DNA of 64,000 nucleotides, from the NCBI GenBank assembly GCA_905221605.1, contig CAJNDS010002193.1:10001-74000 (forward strand). The letters are read 5' to 3'. A model generated the notes under the pieces. The model made no database searches, was not told the DNA's origin, and worked only from the letters and a program-made list of their open reading frames with translations. The position numbers were made by a program, and so were the translations under genes. This document shows, piece after piece, positions 50,201-62,200 of this stretch; within the stretch, counting starts at the first letter, position 1; each line of letters opens with the position of its first letter. Origin of the DNA: Symbiodinium natans (lineage: Eukaryota; Sar; Dinophyceae; Suessiales; Symbiodiniaceae).

Positions 50201-53200
50201 TGTTTATATGATCTGATACTATCTGGTATTATCTGATATTATCTGATATTACATGATATTATCTTATCTCATCTGATATTATCTTATCTTATCTTATCTT
50301 AAATTATATTTTATCATATTATACCCATGGGTGTTTCGCTCATCATAATTGTACTACACCACTTGAACTCTAAACCCTAAACCCTAAACCCTCAACCCTC
50401 AACCCTAAACCCGAAACCCTAAACCCTAAACCCTCAACCCAAAACCCTCAACCCCAAAACCTAAACCCCAAAACCTAAACCCTAAAACCCAGCATCCAGC
50501 CTCAGGCCTGGATTTCTGTCCCCGTCTGGCGGCCTGAAGTTCCCTGGCAGCGTTCTCGTTGTTGGAGTTTAGGGGGGTTAGGGTTTAGGGTTTAGGGTTC
50601 AGGGTTCAGGGTTTAGGGTTTAGGGTTTAGGGTTTAGGGTTTAGGGTTTAGGGTTTAGGGTTGGGGTTGGAGTCTTTTCTCGTTAGGCTTTGTTCTCAGC
50701 TCCTTGTGTGCAAGTGTTTCTGTTGATCAGGCACCCCAATCGCTCAAAGCTCTAAACTTGGGATGTTCCCCCTTATACTATCAGTCCTTAATTGGGATTA
50801 GAATATGGGGAAATTACTATGAAGCCCTAAACCCCAAACCGAAACCCTAAAGCCTAAACCCTAAACCCGAGGCCCTAAGCCCTAAGCCCTCAACCCTCAA
50901 CCCTCAACATCCAAGAACGGCCCCAGGTTCGCCGACGTCCCGAACGGCCTCGCGGCCATCGCCAAGGTGCCTGTGGCAGGCTGGGCACAGATCGCCGCGC
51001 AGCTGGGACCCCCCCGTTTGTTTGGGGTGTTGAAGGTTTGGGGTTTAGGGTTTAGGGTTAAGGTTTCTTTGGGGGTGTTGAGGGTTTAGGGTTGAATAGC
51101 CCGGGTGTAGGGTTTAGGGCAGTTTAGCCACCACCCTAAACCCTCAACCCTTCTTCTCCAAGGTATTTTGGCTTTGTGGAGTTCAGCGGTGGCTTCGATG
51201 ACTACAAGACCGGCACTCCAGGGGACTACGGCTTCAAGGTCTTGACATCCAGCGACCCGGAGGAGAAGACGAAGAAGCTGTCTGCCGAGCTTGCGAACCT
51301 GGGCGGGCTTTTGGGACATTTTACATGTAGCTTATGTGGGCTTACAAGGGATCCTATCTATATATCTATATCTATATACATATGTTTATATTATACTATA
51401 TTATACTATATTATACTATATTATATTATATTACATTATACTATATTATACTATATTATATTATATTATATGATATTATATTGTATTATATTATATTATA
51501 CCACCTCAAAGAAGAGTACCTGCTTGCCCAGGCAGGTGCTCAGGTGTCGGGGTGTACCTGCTGTACTTTCTTGTTGTGTGTGTGAGTTGTTAATTTGGGG
51601 GCGTCAGTTGTGCAAATTTACAAGCTTCGCTTTGACACAGCAGCTAACGGTAGACGCAAATGGGGGCGTTAATCAAAAGTGGTACGGTCCCCACTTCGGT
51701 GGGTCCCACTGGCGATTTGCGTCCCTGAAAGGGTGTTCAGCCTGGCAAGCTGTTCACCCTTCTTTCTCTTGCCCAAGACCGCGATATGAAATCACGACCT
51801 TGCCAACTTGTGTGCGATCAGCCAATAGTGAAGGCGGCTGCAAACCGCCTGACTACTAAGCACTCAAGGAGGCATTCTACGCGATGGAGGTGGGGAGCCG
51901 TCAATGTTCGTACTGTGCAGACCAAAATACATAATGTAGGGGGAGTATTACATATTGAAGGAGCCGATCCGGGGAAACCATATGACGTGTGTGATTTGTT
52001 GGATAAACATGACATCTCGCTGTGTGCCATGTCGGAAGTTCGCTCGAAAGGACAAGGTACCTTTGAGGCGCAAGACTTTCTGTATATCTTCTCGGGACTA
52101 CCAGAAGATGCACCTGTTTCCCTACATGGAGTAGCATTTGCATTGAATCCAAAGATGCAGCAAGCATGGAGGGCAGCTGGGTCATATGTCAACTATCACA
52201 GTGAGAGGCTATTAGAAATCAAAGTGCGTATTGAGGACAGAACCTTTCGGGTGATTTCTGTGTATGCCCCAACGTTTAGAGCGCCCGAAATTGAGAAAGA
52301 CAAAACATATGATGATTTGAGGAGTCTCACAGGGAAGTGTCGTGCTTGCGAGGAACTAGTCATCATGGGAGATTTCAATGCAAGGGTTGGGACAAGAACC
52401 TCAGACAGACAGGGACCCGATGACATGGACACTGATGAACAGTCCTCTGACATTGTTGTTGGGGATTTTGGGCTACCAGAGCTAAACGACAATGGCAGGT
52501 TGTTGCTAGATTTTTGCAGGTAGCAGCGTGGTAAGCCCTTGCGAGTAATGGACACCTTTTTCAAGCATAAGACTTACGGAACATGGCAACACAATAGGAC
52601 AAAGCAATGGCATCACATAGATCACGTACTTATGTCTTCAGACGCTGCGGCTATGTGCATGGACGTATGTGTAATGCCCGGACTTGATTTTGATAGTGAT
52701 CACCGACTGGTAAGACTAGACTTGCGTATCACACGTAAGTGTAAACAATGGTGGGGACGACGTCATTTGCAGACCATGGAGTCGAAAGGGAGAATTACGG
52801 CGTTAAACGTGGCTCGCCTCACCGACAAGGATGTAGTGCAGTCTCTTAACGACAACATCGAAAGTAATATAGGGGAAGGAATCCTGAATAATCTTTCTCT
52901 CTGGTCAAAAGACGTGCGCTCAACTGCAGAAACCGTCATCGGTACTCAAGAACGAAAACGCAGACCACAATGGCAACTCGATAATGCAGAGGAGCTAGCA
53001 AGGTTATCCTAAATTAAACAAGATGCATTCGCTCAATTTCAAGCCCATCCTGAAAAAGAGACAGAGTATAGACGCATCTGTCGAGAGAACCGGAAACAAG
53101 TTCAGTCAATCTTAAATCAATGGTGGTCAACACAGGCTGAGGCCATACAACAAGCTGTCAATAGGAAGGAACCAAACCATTAATACCAGGGCTTTCGTCA

Positions 53201-56200
53201 ATTGCGGAAAGTTTTTCACTCGGGCAAAAGAGCACCTGCGAAAGTTAAGGATAAAAAAGGTAATTTGCTGGAGTCATGTACGGATAGGGTACATAGATGG
53301 AGAGAACACTTTCAAAACCTGCTTAATGTAGATGCACCGCTAAATGAGGACATGCTCCCACAAATTAAACGACTGCACGTCCAAAATGTACTTGCGGAAT
53401 TGCCCATTTTTGCTGAAACGCTGGCTGCGGTAAAGTCCCTCAAAAAAGGTAAGGCCGCCGGACCTGATGGGCTACCGGCCGAGGTGCTTCAGGTTCTATC
53501 ATATCCGGTTTTGCGATCTTTACATGAACACCTTTGTCAACTCTGGCTAGGATGCCAGGATATACCAGGAGGATGGAACGATGCATATCTCATTCCTATG
53601 CCAAAAAAAGGAGATTTAGCCGACTGTGCTAACTGTAGAGGCATCCTTTTAAATGCTGTTCCAGGAAAGGTGCTCGCTAAAATTATAAACGGTCGACTAG
53701 TCAAACATTTTGAAGGACATCAGGCCATTCCTGAATCACAATGTGGATTCCGTGCGGGCCGTGGAACCACTGATATGATCTTTACATTAAGAATGGCCAT
53801 AGAGTTAGCTAGAGCAAAACATCTACCGTTGTATGTACTTTTCGTAGATCTTATGAAAGCTTACGATCCTGTATCAAGATTCGGACTATGGGAAATTTTA
53901 CAGTATAAGGGAGTGCCTCCAACACTGGCTAGTCTCATCAAAAATTTTTACCAAGGAAAAACGGCACGAGTGTCGGTTGAAGGAACTCTATCCTCCCCGT
54001 TCGATTTGGCCACTGGTTTGGGCCAAGGCTGTTGTTTGGCGCCGCTACTTTTTAATGTATTCCTATCAGCAGTCATGGAAAGCTGGGAGACTTGCACCCC
54101 TCCAAAACTGGAATTTAAGTACCGTATTGATGGTATCTTGCGCAGACATATGGATGAGCAATCTCTTAATAAATACACGACTTGGCACTCCTTACAGCTG
54201 CATGACCTTGGATATGCTGACGATGCGGCCTTTATCACGGACACGTATGATAAGTTAGTACAGCTGGCGCGGGATTTGCAAAATCACTATTTTCAATGGG
54301 GCTTGACTATGTCTGTAGAAAAAACTGAACTGTTCCTGACAGAAGGAGAGACACCGGATCCAATCTCTGTTAAAGAGGTGGGAGGCTTCTCAAAGCTCAA
54401 ATTTGCTGACAAATTTAAATATTTGGGATCACATATCGAGCATAAACAAGGATGTGTACAGGAGATCCAATATCGTATAGACAAAGCTAGAAAAGCCTCT
54501 TGGAGTTTAGCAAGTCACGTATGGGACGTCAAACAGATCTCCTTGGCCGTTAAGTTACAAGTATACAGGGCGTGTGTGCTATCAGTATTGTTGTATGGAG
54601 CGGAATCTTGGACCACCACCTTTCTGTGTAGACGAAGATTAGAAGTCTTTCACATGAAATGTTTAAGGAAAAGTACAAAAATTGGAATTCTGGACCAGGA
54701 GCAGTTACATATCAACAATCAGGAATTGCGGGCACGACTGGGGGTCCCTACCATTAGACAGTTGGTGTCACAGGCACGATTAAGATGGCTAGGCCACCTG
54801 GCAAGAATGGCACCGGAGAGGTTGCCAAAGCAAATGCTATTTGCATTTCTGCCGGGAGATGTAGGTGCCCCAACAAAACCAGGAAGGCGAACAGGGAAAT
54901 GGTTGTCCTTCGACTTCGTTAACGACCTCGAGTTGGTAGCAGTGCCCAAACTGGAATGGTTGCACATGGCTAGGAAAAATGGCGGTGCGAATTGGAAACA
55001 AATTGTGTTTCAGGCGGCACCGTGGCACCAGCCAAAAAATCCGTTCAAGCCGTTGCCGGAGCTAGGCCAGGCAGCCGCAAAGAGTAAAAATCTTCGCCCT
55101 CATGAACCCCGCGCAGCGTTCTGGCAATTGGTACAACGCCAGCAGGCCGTATTGCAGGAGGCCAAAGTTAGTTCGGGCTTCTTGAGCATGGAGTTAAAAC
55201 ATGGAGGAGAAACTACGTTTCGCAAAGCAGTAGCAACCTGGTTGGACACAAATGGGCCAGACAAATGGGCCAGACAAATGGTGGGACACTGAAACTAGGG
55301 AGTTGCTTCAATTCGTTACTGAACACGAACCGTGGGTGGATGTACTAGAGGTGGAAGTTGACCTGGGATTATTTTTGCTATTCCTCCGTACGATACAACA
55401 TCAAAAAACACTGACAGAAGCCCTGGCCACACAAACAAAAAACTAATCTTGTAAATACATCTGTTAAACGTCGGCTCTACTTTAAACAAGCACGTCCAGC
55501 ATGTTTTCCGGATCCAGAAGGTCCAGGTCGGGCCCAAGCACAAGAGCAAGAACCTGAATGGGCAGTACAACGCATGACTAAGGGTATGAAAACACCTAAG
55601 TCACGTCAAACAGTTTCCTCAACAATACACGAAGAAGGAAATTATAAATGTGCCATTTGTAAGCGCGTCTTTCCTACTAAGCTTGGATTAGCGTCCCATA
55701 TACAGGCAACTCATACCACAGTTATGTCCTAGACTGTTTGCGCGACAAAACAAGCTAACGCAACATTATAGGCGGGATCACATTGAAAATTCTCCGGCTT
55801 TGGTGTGCCCCCACTGTAGAAGTGTGTGCCCCGGAGAGCCCATGTTGCGGTTACACATAGCAGAAGCACATGAAATACCGAACGATGCGTTTCCTGCGCC
55901 CTGCCCCTTATGTCGCAGTCGCGGAGACCCGAACCCTGTTCAAATCTCGAATGTATTAACATTTAAGCGACACAGAACTGCTGAACATTTGCGGGATCAT
56001 GAAGTTTTAATCTGGGAAGAATCGGAGGGGTAAGTTGACTCCAGTACGCCGCGAAGGTGCGACAGTCGCACTTTGGGTTGCAAACATGAGTTCAAGCTTC
56101 TGTCAGTGTGTGTTGTTGTGCAGTCCAGTAATGTCAGTGTTCACAAGCCACATGTGTTTCCGCGCGTTCTCAAATCCCACAAGCTTGACAACCGTAGCAA

Positions 56201-59200
56201 CACCATGGCTCGTGAGCGTGACCGTCGTGACCGTGACCGTCCAGACAAGGACCGTGACAGAGGCCGAGACACTCGTTCTTCCGTGAATGCTGACGACGTG
56301 GATCAGCTTCGCTCGCAACTGGAAGAAGTTTCAGGAAAGTTGGAACGTACCAGTCAACTGGCGGTGCAGGCGTCAAGGGACTCAGGGGAAGCCCGGAGCG
56401 GACAGCAGATAGTTCTTTTCGAGTCCGGGCTCTTGAGGTCTCGACTCAAAGAGGTCTTGGCCGTGTATCAGTCAGACAGGGAAGCAGTAATGAATGGGAC
56501 GAAGGAAAAGGGTAAACCGCTTAAGTTGCTGGTGTATGACGCGCTGTTGGGGGCGTTGTCAGAAGCAGCTGCGAGGCAAGGGACAGAGGCAAGCACAGCT
56601 GCAGAGGAGTTGGTGGCCTTGGGTTCGACGGTGGGAATATCCGCAATCTCGAATTTGAGTCGTGCGCCAGAAGACGATAGAGCATGGGTACTCGTGACAA
56701 CGTTCCAGTTTGGTGCGACAGGGCAAAAACTTCGCAGTCTGTGGCTTGATCCGAGGCTGAGGCCAGTTTTTGCGAAGAAGGGCGGGGTGTGGCCAGAGCT
56801 AGGGATGCGTGAAGGAACTTGGCGTCCTGGGAGGTTACACCAAGCCGTATGCGATGATCTCGGTATCCCAGCAAAAGGGAAAGGCAAACAGTCGACGGGG
56901 TCCGGCTTGAAGCGGAAAAGTGAGACGCCTGAGGCAAGCCGATACAAACGTCGGTAGGGCGGTAGGTCACAGGCTGTTTCGTGACGTGCGAGTCGTTGAC
57001 GTTTAAGTTGCGCAAAACATGTACAGTTCGGGTGCAAAGTAGAGGGGTGACCGTTCTCAGTGGCTGAGTGCGTGTGTTAACAGTCTTCAGTGGCTCACAA
57101 ACATGCACAACGCGCGATACTCATGCCACATTTCCTTTCAATTTTTGACGCACCGGTCTCGTCCGGTTGCGAAGCAGAGGGGTCCTGTCCCCCTGCCCAG
57201 ACCAGGTCCTGTCCTGCGTCAAAAGAAATCTGCTGTGCGGCCCGCGTTCTGCGACTTATGCACATTAGTATGATCTGTTCTATCCCACCAGTGCGAGTCT
57301 TCCCGTTGCTGTTTGAGTAGTTTTTCTGTTTGCTTTGTCTTGTCTTGCTCCCCCCTTTTCGGTTCTAAAGGAGTTGACTGCTACAGTATATGACGGCATT
57401 TGTGAAATATGCTATGTTTTCCTGTCTGCTTGTTTTTTCCCCCCTCCACCTCGTTTTTAGCTGAAGTTTTGAGCCTCATGACTTTGTTTGGTGCGTGTGT
57501 TTAGTGGCTGGCTGAGCTAAACACATTGCCTACATTGTTTTTGAGGCGCACGCGGAGAGCATGCCGCTCAATGCGGCAGTGCGCTCTTCTTCCAGCGGGC
57601 TTTGGGGACATTTCACGTGTAGCTTATGTGGGCTTACAAGGGATCCTATCTATATATCTATATACATATATATGTCTTTATTATACTATATTATACTATA
57701 TTATATTATATTACATTATACTATATTATACTATATTATATTATATTATATTATATTATATGATATTATATTGTATTATATTATATTTTATTATGCTATA
57801 CTATGCTATATTATATATTTTTATATTATATTATATTATATTATATTATTTTACATGTTATAAATAGATCTTGGCTTGAACGGCCAACCCAGGAACGGCC
57901 GCCTCGCGATGATGGCCATCATTGGCATGTTCTTCCAGGCATCAGTTCATCGCATTGCCTGCATGATGCTGTTCATCTGATGGTTTGACATTGCCAGTGG
58001 TAGGGACGCGTGTCCCACGCATCTTGAAACTTCATGTGCACGAATGCACGCTATTGTTGCATCGCATGACTGGTGTGATGGTGTGAAGCCCTTCAGATTT
58101 GGGATCAGTAGCCTTTGAAGGGTTAGCCTGTATGAAGGATGGTCTGACCGGCAGCGCGTGGGGTGACTGGGCCAACTACACTGCCTCCCCTCTCCGCGCG
58201 TTCGAGAACGAGCTTGGTGTTCAGGATCCCGTCGGATTTTGGGATCCCGCTGGCTTCACCGCCGACGGCAGCGTGGAGGACTTCAAGCGCCGCCGACAGA
58301 CCGAGATCAAGCATGGCCGCATTGCAACTCGGATGTTCGAGGTTAGAGGGCCTGGAACGCATGTAGAGAACCTCTACCACACAGAGTTAATCTTGAGCAC
58401 TATCCATTCTTGTTTCGTTGGGTAGGTCACTCAAGCAAATTCAAGGCCATGCTGGCAGCGATGGGCTACATTACTCCGGAGCAACTTGCCGGAAGGGTTA
58501 CGACAGGGAAGGGCAGAGGATAGGCTTGATCGTTTGCAATGCGTTTTATTGCGCTTGCTTTTTGTTGTTTTCGCTTGCATCGCTTGCGATGCAGATTTGG
58601 GCTGTTGGCATTCGTCATGGCATCGCGCGGTGGGGTTCTCGTTTGCTGTAGTTGCTGTAGTTCTCAGTGCTGCCGTGTGCTACCTTCATTTCGCGATGCT
58701 ACGATCAACAAATAGTGCTTCTCACAGCTTCCTTTCATCTGTCGAAGTGCTGAGGATCACTGGCAAGTTCCCTGGATACTTGAGCCCATCGGCCGGCCTG
58801 AAATTCGCGGACGTGCCAAACGGTCTTGCTGCGATTTCCAAAGTTCCCGCCGCAGGTTGGGGTCAGATCCTTGCCTACATGGCGTTCTGCGAGGTTTCCC
58901 AGGATCAGTCGGCCGGCACGGCGGCTGCAGCAGGCGACTTTGGCTTCAAGGTCTTGACCTCCAGCGACCCGGCTGAGAAGACTAAGAAGCTCTCAGCGGA
59001 GCTGGCGAACGGCAGACTTGCGATGATGGCCATCATCGGCATGTTCTTTCAGGCGGGATTCTCACATGCGTGTGACGTTAACGTTGTGATGACTTCAGTG
59101 ACTTCATGTGAGTTGAAGGAAGCATGCAAGTGTCAACCTTTAATACAGAAAGCCGCTTTTGTGTTGTGATGTTTGGGTCATAGGACGGCCTGACCGGAAG

Positions 59201-62200
59201 CGCCTGGGGTGACTGGGCCAACTACACCGCCTCTCCGCTCCGAGCGTTCGAGAACGAGCTTGGTGTTCAGGATCCCGTCGGATTTTGGGACCCGGCTGGC
59301 TTCACCGCCGACGGCAGCGTGGAGGACTTCAAGCGCCGCCGCCAGACCGAGATCAAGCATGGCCGCATTGCAACTCGGATGTTCGAGGTTAGAGGGCCTG
59401 GAACGCCTGTAGAGACCCCCTACGACACAGAGCTCATCTTGAGCATTATCCATTCTTGTTTCGTTGGGTAGGTCACTCAAGCAAATTCAAGGCCATGCTG
59501 GCAGCGATGGGCTACATTACTCCGGAGCAACTTGCCGGAAGGGTTACGACAGGGAAGGGCAGAGGATAGGCTAAATCGATTGCAATGCATTTTAATGCGC
59601 TTTTAATGCGCTTGCTTTTTGTTGTTTTCGCTTGCATCGCTTGCGACGCAGATTTGGGCTGTTGGCATTCGTCATGGCATCGCGCGGTGGGGTTCTCGTT
59701 TGCTGTAGTTGCTGTAGTTCTCAGTGCTACCGTGTGCTACCTTCATTTCGCGATGCTACGATCAACAAATTGTGTTTTACACAGCTTCTTTTCATCTGTC
59801 GAAGTGCTGAGGATCACTGGCAAGTTCCCTGGATACTTGAGCCCATCGGCCGGCCTGAAATTCGCGGACGTCCCAAACGGCCTTGCTGCGATCTCCAAAG
59901 TTCCCGCCGCAGGTTGGGGTCAGATCATTGCCTACATGGCGTTCTGCGAGGTTTCCCAGGATCAGTCGGCCGGCACGGCGGCTGCAGCAGGCGACTTTGG
60001 CTTCAAGGTCTTGACCTCCAGCGACCCGGCTGAGAAGACTAAGAAGCTCTCAGCGGAGCTGGCGAACGGCAGACTTGCGATGATGGCCATCATCGGCATG
60101 TTCTTTCAGGCGGGATTTTCACATGCGTGTGCCGTTAACGTTGTGATGACTTCATTGACTTCATGTGAGTTGAAGGAAGCATGCAAGTGTCAACCTTTAA
60201 TACCGAAAGCCGCTTTTGTGTTGTGATGTTTGGGTCATAGGACGGCCTGACCGGAAGCGCCTGGGGTGACTGGGCCAACTACACCGCCTCTCCGCTCCGA
60301 GCGTTCGAGAACGAGCTTGGTGTTCAGGATCCCGTCGGATTTTGGGACCCGGCTGGCTTCACCGCCGACGGCAGCGTGGAGGACTTCAAGCGCCGCCGCC
60401 AGACCGAGATCAAGCATGGCCGCATTGCAACTCGGATGTTCGAGGTTAGAGGGCCTGGAACGCCTGTAGAGAACCTCTACGACACAGAGCTCATCTTGAG
60501 CATTATCCATTCTTGTTTCTTTGGGTAGGCCACTCAAGCAAATTCAAGGCCATGCTGGCAGCGATGGGCTACATTACTCCGGAGCAACTTGCCGGAAGGG
60601 TTGCGACAGGGAAGGGCAGAGGATAGGCTAAATCGCTTGCAATGCTTTTTAATGCGCTTGCTTTTTGTTGTTTTCGCTTGCATCGCTTGCGATGCAGATT
60701 TGGGCTGTTGACATTCGTCATGGCATCGCACGGTGGGGTTGTCGTTTGCTGTAGTTGCTGTAGTTCTCAGTGCTGCCGTGTGCTACCTTCATTTCGCGAT
60801 GCTACGATCAACAAATAGTGCTTCTCACAGCTTCCTTTCATCTGTCGAAGTGCTGAGGATCACTGGCAAGTTCCCTGGATACTTGAGCCCATCGGCCGGC
60901 TTGAAATTCGCGGACGTGCCAAACGGCCTTGCTGCGATCTCCAAAGTTCCCGCCGCAGGTTGGGGTCAGATCCTTGCCTACATGGCGTTCTGCGAGGTTT
61001 CCCAGGATCAGTCGGCCGGCACGGCGGCTGCAGCAGGCGACTTTGGCTTCAAGGTCTTGACCTCCAGCGACCCGGCTGAGAAGACTAAGAAGCTCTCAGC
61101 GGAGCTGGCGAACGGCAGACTTGCGATGATGGCCATCATCGGCATGTTCTTTCAGGCGGGATTCTCACATGCGTGTGACGTTAACGTTGCGATGACTTCA
61201 TTGACTTCATGTGAGTTGAAGGAAGCATGCAAGTGTCAACTGTTAATACAGAAAGCGGCGTTTGTGTTGTGATGTTTGGGTCATAGGACGGCCTGACCGG
61301 CAGCGCGTGGGGTGACTGGGCCAACTACACTGCCTCCCCTCTCCGCGCGTTCGAGAACGAGCTGGGTGTTCAGGATCCCGTCGGATTTTGGGATCCCGCT
61401 GGCTTCACCGCCGACGGCAGCGTGGAGGACTTCAAGCGCCGCCGCCAGACCGAGATCAAGCATGGCCGCATTGCAACTCGGATGTTCGAGGTTAGAGGGC
61501 CTGGAACGCATGTAGAGAACCTCTACGACACAGAGCTCATTTTCAGCATTATCCATTCTTGTTTCGTTGGGTAGGCCACTCAAGCAAATTCAAGGCCATG
61601 CTGGCAGCGATGGGCTACATTACTCCGGAGCAACTTGCCGGAAGGGTTACGACAGGGAAGGGCAGAGGATAGGCTAAATCGATTGCAATGCATTTTAATG
61701 CGCTTTTAATGCGCTTGCTTTTTGTCGTTTTCGCTTGCATCGCTTGCGACGCAGATTCGGGCTGTTGGCATTCGTCATGGCATCGCGCGGTGGGGTTCTC
61801 GTTTGCTGTAGTTGCTGTAGTTCTCAGTGCTACCGTGTGCTACCTTCATTTCGCGATGCTACGATCAACAAATTGTGTTTTACACAGCTTCCTTTCATCT
61901 GTCGAAGTGCTGAGGATCACTGGCAAGTTCCCTGGATACTTGAGCCCATCGGCCGGCTTGAAATTCGCGGACGTGCCAAACGGCCTTGCTGCGATCTCCA
62001 AAGTTCCCGCCGCAGGTTGGGGTCAGATCCTTGCCTACATGGCGTTCTGCGAGGTTTCCCAGGATCAGTCGGCCGGCACGGCGGCTGCAGCAGGCGACTT
62101 TGGCTTCAAGGTCTTGACCTCCAGCGACCCGGCTGAGAAGACTAAGAAGCTCTCAGCGGAGCTGGCGAACGGCAGACTTGCGATGATGGCCATCATCGGC

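Larger units (their letters stand above)
51502..57595 (+). mobile_element. LINE-2: decayed non-LTR retrotransposon of the LINE-1 family
   Basis: About 6.1 kb with the LINE-1 layout: a 5' leader with hairpins, an endonuclease-reverse transcriptase ORF with C-terminal fingers, and a downstream ORF-B. It lies in the 6.6-kb intron 51295-57892 of gene 3 between flanking repeats of about 200 bp. ORF-A carries three in-frame stops, a 13-bp duplication and later lesions, whereas ORF-B is open. By eye its sequence is more AT-rich than LINE-1. It cannot move on its own. Confidence 0.85.

Noticed and set aside
26104-51501. Target-site preference of the LINE family for the ELANGRLAMM region of antenna genes
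   Set aside because: LINE-1 sits in that exon and LINE-2 in an intron next to the same codons, but LINE-2 is about 200 bp inside the intron and LINE-3 is elsewhere; two cases are not enough to claim specificity.
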